Assembly: GCA_964402115.1 (NCBI GenBank)
Contig: CAYOBW010000074.1
Location: 1-26,974 of the forward strand
DNA from: CAYOBW01 sp964402115
Lineage (GTDB): Bacteria > Verrucomicrobiota > Kiritimatiellia > UBA8416 > CAYOBW01
Reading direction: 5' to 3'
DNA length: 26,974 nt
The translations under genes were made by a program, and so were the position numbers. Each line of letters opens with the position of its first letter. The stretch's first letter is position 1. Under the pieces are notes generated by a model that worked only from the letters and a program-made list of their open reading frames with translations, did not search any database and had not been told where the DNA came from. Shown here piece by piece: positions 15,982 to 22,688 of this stretch.

Positions 15982-17582
15982 GGGGAGGCTCCTTCCGGCG
16001 AGTTGTGGAGCACGACCTCCAGGCCGTACACCTGTTCGAAGAGGGCGCAGCGTTCGCGCAGCGATTGCTGCTCGAGCGTGATGTCGCCGCGCGAGCGCAC
16101 GGTGAGCACGAGTCGCCCGGGGTCCAGCCGCGCGTCGAGGTGCTCCTGGACGATGATGCGGTCGCGGTCGAGCGCGTTGGCGATGCGCAGGATGGCCGCC
16201 AGCTTGCTGACCGTGATGCGATCTTCACGGGCAAGGTCGCGGTACTCCTCGTGCGTGGGGTCGGGCTCGGCGCGGCGGTGGTAGCGGGCGACGACGGCGG
16301 CGATCTGCAGGTCGCGCACGCCCAGGCCGAAAACCTCGCTGTTGGCGATGAGGTACTGCGAGTGCTTGTGGTGGCTGCTGCGGTTGACGAAGTTGCCGAT
16401 GTCGTGGAGCAGCGCCGAGACGTGCAGGATCACCTCGTACTTCGGGCCGAGCTTGTGCTCGTCGCGCAGCAGGGCGAAGAGGTCGAGGGCGTAGCGCGCC
16501 ACCTGGCTGGCGTGCCGCTCGTTGACGTCGTACTTGCGGGCGATGTGCAGGGCCGAGTTGATGATTTGCGCCTGATACTCCTCGCTCCAGACGCCGTTGG
16601 CGGCGACTTCGGCCAGGATGCCGTCGCGGAGGCTGGCGCCGCCGACCAGGAGCGAGCGCAGCTTCAGCTCGCGCATCAGGCCCGCGTATACGGTCAGGGC
16701 GGGGGCCAGCGTTTCGGCGTCGGGGTAGGAGATCTGGAACTGCCGCACGATTTCGTCCACGGGCAGGGCGGTCATGTCGCGCGCGACCCGGGCGAAGTCC
16801 CGGACCGGCACCAGGTCCAGCTCGCTGGGCGGTCGGCGACGCAGCCGCGTGCAGACGAAGCGGGCGTCGCCGCCCAGCACGAGGATCTGCACGGTCCGGC
16901 TCACGCCGAGCGAGGCCACCACGCGCTTGACCGTCTGCTCGGCGTGGTGCCGTAGCACGTCGGGCAGACGGCCGTGCGGCACGCGCAGCTCCTCGAGCTG
17001 GCGGCGCAGCCGCAGCGAGCCGTAGGGGTACATGTGGGCGCTGGCGACGCGGCCCTGCTTGAAAACGAGCGTCTCCGTGCTGCCGCCGCCCACCTCGATG
17101 ACGAGCGTGGTGCCCCGGCGCAACTCGCGGTGCTGGTCGAAGTAGGGGCTGACGGCGAGGTACGTGAAACGGTTGACTTCCGCCGCGTCGATCGGCTGCA
17201 CGTTGAGCCCGGTGGCAATGTAGATGCGGTCCAGGAAATCGTCGCGGTTCTCGGCCTCGCGAATGGCGCTGGAGCCGACGGTGGTGATCTGCCGCTCGTC
17301 CGTGAGGCCCGCTTCGCGGAGGGCCAGCTGGAACGTGCGCAGCACCTCCACGCAACGCTCGGTCGTGTCGCGGCCGATCACCCCCAGCGTAAAGGTGTCC
17401 TTGCCCAGAGAGACCGGCTGCTGGAAGGGCACGATGTCGTAAAGGGCGCCGTCGGGCTTGTACTGCGCGATCGCCATGCGGATCGAGGTTGTGCCGAGTT
17501 CGATGACGGCGCGGGCAGCCACCGGCCCGCGGTCCGGCTTTCCGGTGCGGGCGCGGGCGGCAGGGGCGCGGCGTGGGCTCAT
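15978..17582 (-). CDS. Ppx/GppA-family protein with C-terminal HD domain, altered catalytic motifs
   Basis: 534 residues: a Ppx/GppA actin-like half (~25-320) and an HD-domain half (~345-510), the architecture of long exopolyphosphatases. Family signs are IELGTTSIRM, GSSAIREAENRDDFLDRI, VIEVGGGSTE, LVGGASLRDGIL and, in the HD part, LLHDIG and HHKHSQYLI. Three usual acidic positions differ. Asp in the first phosphate loop is Glu (IELG), Asp in VIDIGGGSTE is Glu, and the catalytic Glu of the NEEAR motif (E. coli Ppx Glu121) aligns with Val (AEVNR). So it may be a weak exopolyphosphatase, a (p)ppGpp- or polyphosphate-sensing protein, or an HD hydrolase. It is coupled by 4-base overlaps to the ROK gene and ppk. 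Confidence 0.88.
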   Translation of the reverse strand: MSPRRAPAARARTGKPDRGPVAARAVIELGTTSIRMAIAQYKPDGALYDIVPFQQPVSLGKDTFTLGVIGRDTTERCVEVLRTFQLALREAGLTDERQITTVGSSAIREAENRDDFLDRIYIATGLNVQPIDAAEVNRFTYLAVSPYFDQHRELRRGTTLVIEVGGGSTETLVFKQGRVASAHMYPYGSLRLRRQLEELRVPHGRLPDVLRHHAEQTVKRVVASLGVSRTVQILVLGGDARFVCTRLRRRPPSELDLVPVRDFARVARDMTALPVDEIVRQFQISYPDAETLAPALTVYAGLMRELKLRSLLVGGASLRDGILAEVAANGVWSEEYQAQIINSALHIARKYDVNERHASQVARYALDLFALLRDEHKLGPKYEVILHVSALLHDIGNFVNRSSHHKHSQYLIANSEVFGLGVRDLQIAAVVARYHRRAEPDPTHEEYRDLAREDRITVSKLAAILRIANALDRDRIIVQEHLDARLDPGRLVLTVRSRGDITLEQQSLRERCALFEQVYGLEVVLHNSPEGASP

Positions 17583-18562
17583 GGACTAACCTCGCGCCGG
17601 ACCCAGGCCGCTGCGCCGAGCGTGACGGCATCGTCGCCGAGCTTGGCCGTCACGACCTTGAAGGTCCGGCGGAAAACCGGCATGCACGTTTCGCGCGCGG
17701 CCTCCTGGGCCGCCGCGCGGTAGGAGACCGGCAGCGCCTCGACCAGCCCGCCGCCGAGCACGACCACTTCGGGCGCGAGGAGGTTGACGACGTTGCCGAT
17801 GCCGATGCCCAGCCAGCGCGCCGCGTCGTGCACGATGTCGGCGATGACCGCGTCGCCTGCCGCCATGGCCTGCGCGAGGACGCCGCTGCGGATGTTCGCG
17901 AGATCCATGCCGCCGGCCAGCCGCAGGAGATGCGGCGCCTGGCCGCGACAGGCGGCGGCCGCCGCCGCGCTGGCGATGGCGAGGCGGCTGGCCACGGCTT
18001 CCAGGCAGCCGCGCTTACCGCACCCGCACAAGGGGCCCCCCGGCAATACGGTGAGGTGGCCGATTTCCAGGCAGGTGATGTGCCGGCCGCTGACGATGGC
18101 GCCGTTCAGCACGAAGCCCCCGCCGATCCCCGTGCCGGGGAAGACGCCGAGCACGGAAGCGGCGCCCTTCGCGGCGCCAAAGCAGCTTTCTCCATAGGTG
18201 CCAGCGTCCACGTCGTTGGCGACGGCCACGGGGCAGCCGAGGGCCTTGGTGAGCGTCTGACCGAGCTGCACGCGCCGCCAGCCGAGGTTCGGCAGCTGGA
18301 TGACCATGCCCGTCTCGGGATCGAGCGGCCCGGGGATGCCGATGCCCAGGCCGGCGATGCGCTTGACGTCCACCCGCGCGTCTTCGAGCGCCTCGTTCAC
18401 GGTGCGCTGCACCCGCTCAAGTCCCGCCCGCATGCCTTCGTGCGCCTTCGTGCGCCGGCGGCTGCGGCCCAGCGGTTTGAAAGCGGCATTGTACACCACG
18501 GCCATCATCTTCGTGCCGCCGAGGTCAAAACCGATCCAGCAGTCTCGCTTGCGTGCGGGCAT
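17579..18562 (-). CDS. ROK-family sugar kinase (glucokinase-like)
   Basis: 327 residues. It carries the N-terminal phosphate loop GFDLGGTKMMA, IAGLGIGIPGPLD, the sugar-site AVANDVDAGTYGE, GVFPGTGIGGG, the ROK signature ending EIGHLTV and the zinc motif CGCGKRGCLE, then VVVLGGGLVE. These define a cytoplasmic ROK hexokinase; glucose is the commonest substrate. AGGAGGAA precedes the ATG. It overlaps the Ppx-like gene by 4 bases in a polyphosphate operon. Polyphosphate-dependent glucokinases also belong to ROK, so polyphosphate as donor is worth considering. However, the zinc motif is typical of ATP-dependent members, and I would default to ATP. Confidence 0.9.
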   Translation of the reverse strand: MPARKRDCWIGFDLGGTKMMAVVYNAAFKPLGRSRRRTKAHEGMRAGLERVQRTVNEALEDARVDVKRIAGLGIGIPGPLDPETGMVIQLPNLGWRRVQLGQTLTKALGCPVAVANDVDAGTYGESCFGAAKGAASVLGVFPGTGIGGGFVLNGAIVSGRHITCLEIGHLTVLPGGPLCGCGKRGCLEAVASRLAIASAAAAAACRGQAPHLLRLAGGMDLANIRSGVLAQAMAAGDAVIADIVHDAARWLGIGIGNVVNLLAPEVVVLGGGLVEALPVSYRAAAQEAARETCMPVFRRTFKVVTAKLGDDAVTLGAAAWVRREVSP

Positions 18563-18598
18563 GGTGTTCCTCCTGTTTTGCAGGCCGCTGTCTTGCGT

Positions 18599-19396
18599 CT
18601 ACGGTTTGGCCGCGGGGGCGCGGCCGAGCACCCAGAGCAGGCCGCCGCGCAGGTGCTGGCGGAAATCGTCGCGCTGGTAGTCCGGGATGAAGTGGCCCAG
18701 CGCCGTGTAGAACTGGCGCCCGCCGTGGAGCGACTGGCACCAGGCCAGCGGGTACGTATCGCCCTCGATTTTCGCCGGGAACTTGTCGCGCGCCGGTTTC
18801 TTGATCGTGGTCAGGTCCATCTCCAGCAGCACGTGCAGCCCGGGCGCCAGGTCGCAGATGTACCCCTCGTCCTTCCACGCCCACGTGTCCTTCAGGTGCG
18901 CGGTCGAGGGGTGGGTCTTGTCCGTCACTTTCAGCGTGAAAGGCTGCGCGGGCGTGTGCCAGCGAAAGCGGCCGCCCAGCGCGGACTTGAAGAAGTCGTT
19001 CTTGCGCTCGGAGCCGGTGGCGGAGTGCAGGCCGAACAGTCCGCCGCCGCCCCTGATGTATGCCTCGAACGCCGCGCGCTGGGCGTCGTCCGCGAAGGCT
19101 TCGTTGTTGCTGTTGGCGAAAACCAGCGCCTTGTAAGCCTTGAGCGTCTCCGTGGCGAAGACAGCGGCGTTGCTCGAGACGTCGGCCTCCAGCCCCTCGG
19201 CTTTGGCGATGGCCTGGAAGGCGGCCACGCTCGCGGCGATATTGTCGTGCACGTAGCCCTTGCCGTCCGGCGTGTGGTTGCGTGTGTAGATCAGGATGCG
19301 GTCGGCTGCGCCGGCCGTTCCTGTCAGCGCGGCAGCAAGGCCGAGCAAGGTGGTGAGTCGGCGGACAGGGGTGGCCTGGCGGTGGCACGGGGTCAT
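18599..19396 (-). CDS. Exported ThuA-like protein
   Basis: 265 residues from the ATG at 19396, which has AAGGAG 7 bases upstream; an upstream in-frame ATG (19432) lacks one. The N-terminal segment LTTLLGLAAALTGTAGAADR is a signal peptide with AXA-type cleavage, so the protein is periplasmic. The rest matches the ThuA class-I glutamine-amidotransferase-like fold: DRILIYTRNHTPDGKGYVHD, ALVFANSNNEAF, YIRGGGGLFGLHSAT, WHTPAQPF and FYTALGHFIPDY. ThuA-like proteins are tied to trehalose or other sugar use, but the reaction is unclear. It is the first gene of the six-gene operon, 36 bp before the ROK kinase, which supports a carbohydrate link. Confidence 0.85.
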   Translation of the reverse strand: MTPCHRQATPVRRLTTLLGLAAALTGTAGAADRILIYTRNHTPDGKGYVHDNIAASVAAFQAIAKAEGLEADVSSNAAVFATETLKAYKALVFANSNNEAFADDAQRAAFEAYIRGGGGLFGLHSATGSERKNDFFKSALGGRFRWHTPAQPFTLKVTDKTHPSTAHLKDTWAWKDEGYICDLAPGLHVLLEMDLTTIKKPARDKFPAKIEGDTYPLAWCQSLHGGRQFYTALGHFIPDYQRDDFRQHLRGGLLWVLGRAPAAKP

Positions 19397-19446
19397 GTGC
19401 AAGCTCCTTCTTGGCTGATTCAGTGCTGACATGCTAGTCTCCCGCG
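19397..19446 (+). promoter_or_regulatory. Divergent promoter region, with EamA promoter
   Basis: Only 50 bp separate the two diverging genes. Rightward, TTGGCT (19411-19416), an 18-bp spacer and TAGTCT (19435-19440) end 6 nt before the ATG at 19447. Both boxes are partial matches. The layout predicts a leaderless mRNA for the EamA gene, which lacks a ribosome site. The leftward ribosome site AAGGAG occupies part of the same gap. Confidence 0.4.
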
Positions 19447-20382
19447 ATGTCTTCTGACAAGAGCCAACTTATGGCGGTTCCCCCGGCGCAGGCTCCCGTG
19501 CCGCGGCGCGCCCGCGTGGCCTTGGCCGTCGCCATGCTGGCGGTGTCGTCAGGGGCGATCTTCGCGCGGCTGGCGGACTGTCCGGCCCTGGCGAAAGGCG
19601 CCTGGCGGGCGGGCGTGGCGGCGGCCGCGGTGCTGCCCGTGGCGTTGTGGCTGCGCGGGGCCGAGTGGCGCAGCCTCACCCGCACGCAGTGGCTGCTGGC
19701 CTGCCTGGCCGGCGCGATGCTGGCCCTCCACTTCGCCACCTGGATCGCCTCACTCGACCACACGTCCGTGGCGGCCAGCGTCCTGCTGGTGAACACCTAC
19801 CCGGCCTGGGTGGCCGTCCTGGCGCCGTGGCTGACGGGCGACCGGTTGGGGCGGCGCGGCTGGGCGGGGCTGGCCCTCAGCCTGGCCGGCATGGCGCTCG
19901 CCGCCAGCGCGGGCCCGGTGGCGGATGCGGAGTGGGCGTTTCCTTGGCACGGCAACCTGCTGGCGCTCGCGGGCGGGCTTTTCGGGGCGCTCTACCTGAT
20001 GCTGGGGCGGCGGGTCCGGCGCAGCGTCGGGGTGCTGACGTACGTGGCGCTGACCTATACGGCGGCGGCGGTCGTGCTCTGGCTGCTGGTGGCGGTCACC
20101 GGCACGCGCGCCTGGGGCTTCGGCGCCGGCACGTGGGCCGCCCTCCTGGGCATGGCATTCATCAGCCAGCACCTGGGGCACAGCGGCTACAACTACGCGC
20201 TGCGCTTCCTGAGCCCCAGCCTGCTGGCCGTGACCCTGCTCAGCGAGCCGGTCCTCTGCAGCCTCGGGGCCTGGGCTGTGTTCGGCGAAGTGCCGCCGCT
20301 GCGGCTGCTGCCCGCGGCCGCCCTGCTGCTGCCGGGCATCTGGCTCGTGAGCCGGGACCAGGCGGCGCCGGAGCAGCTGTAG
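19447..20382 (+). CDS. EamA/DMT-superfamily inner-membrane transporter
   Basis: 311 residues with about ten hydrophobic segments in two repeats, the two-EamA architecture of drug/metabolite transporters. Family features include ALHFATWIASLDHTSVAASV and LLVNTYPAWVAVLAPWL in repeat one, with the related SPSLLAVTLLSEPVLCSLGAW near the end of repeat two. It ends GIWLVSRDQAAPEQL. These proteins export amino acids or other metabolites; the substrate cannot be inferred. A second ATG (19471) is possible, but neither has a ribosome site and a -10 box lies 6 nt before 19447, which favours that start. It is divergent from the thuA-like operon. Confidence 0.9.
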   Translation: MSSDKSQLMAVPPAQAPVPRRARVALAVAMLAVSSGAIFARLADCPALAKGAWRAGVAAAAVLPVALWLRGAEWRSLTRTQWLLACLAGAMLALHFATWIASLDHTSVAASVLLVNTYPAWVAVLAPWLTGDRLGRRGWAGLALSLAGMALAASAGPVADAEWAFPWHGNLLALAGGLFGALYLMLGRRVRRSVGVLTYVALTYTAAAVVLWLLVAVTGTRAWGFGAGTWAALLGMAFISQHLGHSGYNYALRFLSPSLLAVTLLSEPVLCSLGAWAVFGEVPPLRLLPAAALLLPGIWLVSRDQAAPEQL

Positions 20383-20446
20383 GCCGTTGTTGACGCCGTG
20401 CGCCGCGCGGGTGTAGACCAGCGCGCGAAACCGAAAGGAAGCAAGC

Positions 20447-21247
20447 ATGAGCGAACGGGGTGGTTGGATGGTGCGTGCGCTGGCGGGGGTGGTGCTGGGT
20501 GCGGCTACGGGCCGGGGGGCGGATTCCGCCACGACGCCGTACGAGGCGAAAGTGTACCGGGCGGACAACGGCGGGACCCTGCCGTATCTCCTGCTGCAGC
20601 CTGCGGCGGTCGCGCCCGGGCAGCGCTATCCGCTTGTGCTGTTCCTGCACGGCGCCGGCGAGCGGGGTACGAACAACACGGCGCAGCTCAAACACGTGCT
20701 CCCCGTGTTTGTCCGCCCGGACGTGCGGGCCGCCCACCCATGCTTCGTGCTCGCTCCCCAGTGTCCGTCCGCGCGGCGCTGGGTCGAGGTGGATTGGGCG
20801 GCGCTGGTGCACGCGGCGCCGGCCGAGCCGTCGGTGCCGCTGGGCCTGGCCTCGGCCCTGCTCGACGAGTGCCTGCGCACGCTGCCGGTCGATCCGGCAC
20901 GCGTCTACGTCGCCGGGATTTCCATGGGCGGCTTCGGCACGTGGGACGCCATCTCGCGCTGGCCGGAGCGTTTTGCCGCGGCCATCCCCGTGTGTGGCGG
21001 CGGCGACCTTGCGCAGGCGCCGAAAATCGCCAGGCTCCCGCTGTGGGCGTTTCATGGCGACCAGGACAAGGCCGTGCCGCTGTCGCGCACGACGGGGATG
21101 AGCGTGGCGCTGCGGCAGGCGGGCGGCAACCCCAAACTGACCGTGTACCCCGGCGTCGGGCACGATGCCTGGACCCCGGCGTTCAACGATCCGGCGTTGC
21201 TGACGTGGCTGTTCGGGCAACGCCGCGGCGGCCAGCCGGCGCAGTAG
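20447..21247 (+). CDS. Exported alpha/beta-hydrolase (prolyl-oligopeptidase/esterase-like)
   Basis: 266 residues. The N-terminus (MVRALAGVVLGAATGRGAD) is a likely signal peptide, so it is periplasmic or secreted. The alpha/beta-hydrolase core shows the oxyanion segment FLHGAGERGTNN, nucleophile Ser in GISMGGFGTWD, acid Asp in FHGDQDKAVP and catalytic His in GVGHDAW: a complete triad. This resembles the predicted peptidase/feruloyl-esterase-like group that cleaves esters on polysaccharides or short peptides; the substrate is not readable. AAGGAAG lies before the ATG. It follows the EamA gene by 64 bp on the same strand, and no functional link is evident. Confidence 0.86.
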   Translation: MSERGGWMVRALAGVVLGAATGRGADSATTPYEAKVYRADNGGTLPYLLLQPAAVAPGQRYPLVLFLHGAGERGTNNTAQLKHVLPVFVRPDVRAAHPCFVLAPQCPSARRWVEVDWAALVHAAPAEPSVPLGLASALLDECLRTLPVDPARVYVAGISMGGFGTWDAISRWPERFAAAIPVCGGGDLAQAPKIARLPLWAFHGDQDKAVPLSRTTGMSVALRQAGGNPKLTVYPGVGHDAWTPAFNDPALLTWLFGQRRGGQPAQ

Positions 21248-21306
21248 GGAGCGGAGCGTGGCAGGTCGGTTGTCGGCAGCCCGCAGCGCCCAACCTCACG
21301 CCAGGC

Positions 21307-22035
21307 TCAGGGCGTCGGCGCCGGCCGGTCGAAGTGGCGGAGGAAAGCCTCCAGGCGGGCGCGGTGGAAGCGGCTGAGGGCGGCGAGCAGGACGAAGGGG
21401 CCGATGTAGAGCAGCCAGATCAGGCAGGTTAAGAGCACGCTCATCAGGGCCACGCCCGTTGCCGCGAACAAGAGCTCCATGCCGCCGAGCGCCCGGCTGA
21501 CGAGCGCGATGGTTGCAGCGACGCTGAAGCCGACCAGGGCCAGGAGCTGGATCGCGCACAAGCTGAAGAGCGCCAGCCAGCCGGGCTGCGGCCGGCGGCG
21601 GCTCCACCAGGCTCCGAGCAGCAGCACCGCGGCGCAAAAGGTATTAGCGAGAGCGAGTCCTACGGCTTGCTCCACCCAGTGCGTGGACAGGCCGGGCAGG
21701 CTGCCGAGGAGCGCCAGGAGCAGGTGCAGCCCGAGTATGCCGCCCACCGTTCGCCAGCGCGACCCCTGCGTCAAGACGTCCAACAAGAGCCAGATCGCGG
21801 TCAAGGCGTAGATCGGTGACAGCGCCACGGCCAGCGGGTCGGGCAGTCCGCCGCCGACGGCGAGCAGGCCGCCCGCGATGGCCGGCAGCAGCGCCAGGGA
21901 ACCCGCCCCGCCGCGGGTCGCCCGCCGCAGCCACAGCGCGATGAGCAGCAGAAGGGGCAGCAAGGCCGCGCATGAAGCCCAGGGGCCCACCAGCGCCTCC
22001 ACGGGTGCGGATTCCGCCGCTCCCAACGCTCCCAA
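21307..22035 (-). CDS. Seven-helix membrane domain, probably the C-terminal part of the preceding gene
   Basis: About 242 residues if started at TTG 22035. Seven hydrophobic segments can be seen, beginning with CAALLPLLLLIALWL and ending with LTCLIWLLYIGPFVLLAAL, then a basic tail FHRARLEAFLRHF. I do not recognise the family; a Yip1-like membrane domain is a loose possibility. No ATG and no ribosome site exist before the first helix, and TTG 22035 is a poor start. The frame is open without a stop from 22110, exactly in phase with the secreted domain that ends at TGA 22111-22113. The intervening residues (SPWRYGRYTFTATQPLG) look like a genuine beta-rich protein. So the gene may be one 443-residue protein read through a TGA, or a gene broken by a nonsense mutation. 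Confidence 0.6.
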   Translation of the reverse strand: MGALGAAESAPVEALVGPWASCAALLPLLLLIALWLRRATRGGAGSLALLPAIAGGLLAVGGGLPDPLAVALSPIYALTAIWLLLDVLTQGSRWRTVGGILGLHLLLALLGSLPGLSTHWVEQAVGLALANTFCAAVLLLGAWWSRRRPQPGWLALFSLCAIQLLALVGFSVAATIALVSRALGGMELLFAATGVALMSVLLTCLIWLLYIGPFVLLAALSRFHRARLEAFLRHFDRPAPTP

Positions 22036-22079
22036 CGGCTGCGTGGCCGTGAACGTGTAGCGTCCGTAACGCCAGGGAC

Positions 22080-22098
22080 TCGGCTTCCACGAAGCCGA
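22080..22098 (-). other. SECIS-like hairpin 12 nt after an in-frame TGA
   Basis: Minus strand: TCGGCTTC, loop GTG, GAAGCCGA, a perfect 8-bp stem. Its 5' base is 12 nt after TGA 22113-22111. The first loop G lies 20 nt after the TGA, against 18 in E. coli fdhF, and the loop contains G-U. There is no bulged U in the stem. No T-tract follows, so it is not an ordinary terminator. Confidence 0.45.
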
Positions 22099-22110
22099 AC
22101 AGGAGCCCCC

Positions 22111-22638
22111 TCAGCCATACTGGAAGGTGTTGGTCTGCACGATGGCGCCGTCGTGGCGCACGGTGTACATGGGCGGCGGGGTGCCGTCGCTGCCGACATA
22201 GGTCCAGTCGCCGCGACCCTGCAGGGCGTGTGAGAGGTAGTAGCCGGAGACGCCGGACTGCCTCAGGGTGAGCGTGTTCGTCAGCGGGCCCCCGGCTTCC
22301 AGCTGGAATGGGCTCGTCGCGGGGACGGCAAAGGGGTACCGGGTGGCGCGGAAGGTGCACGCGTGCCCGCCGCTGACCACGATCGCCGCGCTGGCATAGT
22401 TTCCGGGGGGCACGCTGACCTGGCCGTCTTGGACCGCGTACACGCGCTGCGATCCTCCCGGTTCGGACAGCTGCAGCTTCGTGACGCCCGACCCGGAGAA
22501 CTGGATGACGGTTTCGGCAGCGGGGGCGGATGCGTTCGTCGCCGCTGGAGCGGGCGACTCCTGGGCGCCGGCGGGTGCCAGGCCCAGACCGGCACCCAGC
22601 AGCAGCGAGAACGTGGCGGTCGCGGTGCGCATGCGCAT
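22111..22638 (-). CDS. Secreted beta-rich domain of unknown function, ending at a suspicious TGA
   Basis: 175 residues. The start MRMRTATATFSLLLGAGLGLAPAGAQE is a signal peptide cut near AGA-QE, then an Ala/Pro linker, then a domain with alternating strands: VIQFSGSGVTKLQL, VYAVQDGQVSVPPGNY, TLTLRQSGVSGYYLS, WTYVGSDGTPP, VRHDGAIVQTNTFQYG. I do not recognise the family. It stops at TGA 22113-22111 right after TFQYG, but the same frame continues with GGSCSASWKPSPW and into a seven-helix domain. A TGC or TGT at the TGA would give Gly-Cys-Gly-Gly-Ser-Cys. The promoter TTGACA (22675-22670), 18 bp, TAAGGT (22651-22646) ends 7 nt before the ATG, so the transcript would be leaderless. Confidence 0.65.
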   Translation of the reverse strand: MRMRTATATFSLLLGAGLGLAPAGAQESPAPAATNASAPAAETVIQFSGSGVTKLQLSEPGGSQRVYAVQDGQVSVPPGNYASAAIVVSGGHACTFRATRYPFAVPATSPFQLEAGGPLTNTLTLRQSGVSGYYLSHALQGRGDWTYVGSDGTPPPMYTVRHDGAIVQTNTFQYG

Positions 22639-22645
22639 GACCAGA

Positions 22646-22675
22646 ACCTTAGCCGGTTCGCCGGCCGATTGTCAA
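22646..22675 (-). promoter_or_regulatory. Promoter of the secreted-domain/membrane-domain gene
   Basis: Minus-strand TTGACA (22675-22670), 18-bp spacer and TAAGGT (22651-22646), then 7 nt to the ATG at 22638. The -35 is perfect and the -10 weak. It lies in the 50-bp gap after cardiolipin synthase, so this gene can be transcribed separately. Confidence 0.45.
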
Positions 22676-22688
22676 TGCGCGGCGCAGC

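Noticed and set aside
12949..16284. A 1111-residue open frame antisense to CHAD, ppk and the 3' end of the ppx-like gene
   Set aside because: It is a by-product of high GC content opposite well-supported genes, with no ribosome site or domain.
22111..22113. TGA recoded genome-wide as Gly or Trp
   Set aside because: Many clear genes here end at TGA (galK, yejA, yejE, sixA, the GYAW-repeat gene), so TGA is a normal stop. Only site-specific recoding remains plausible.
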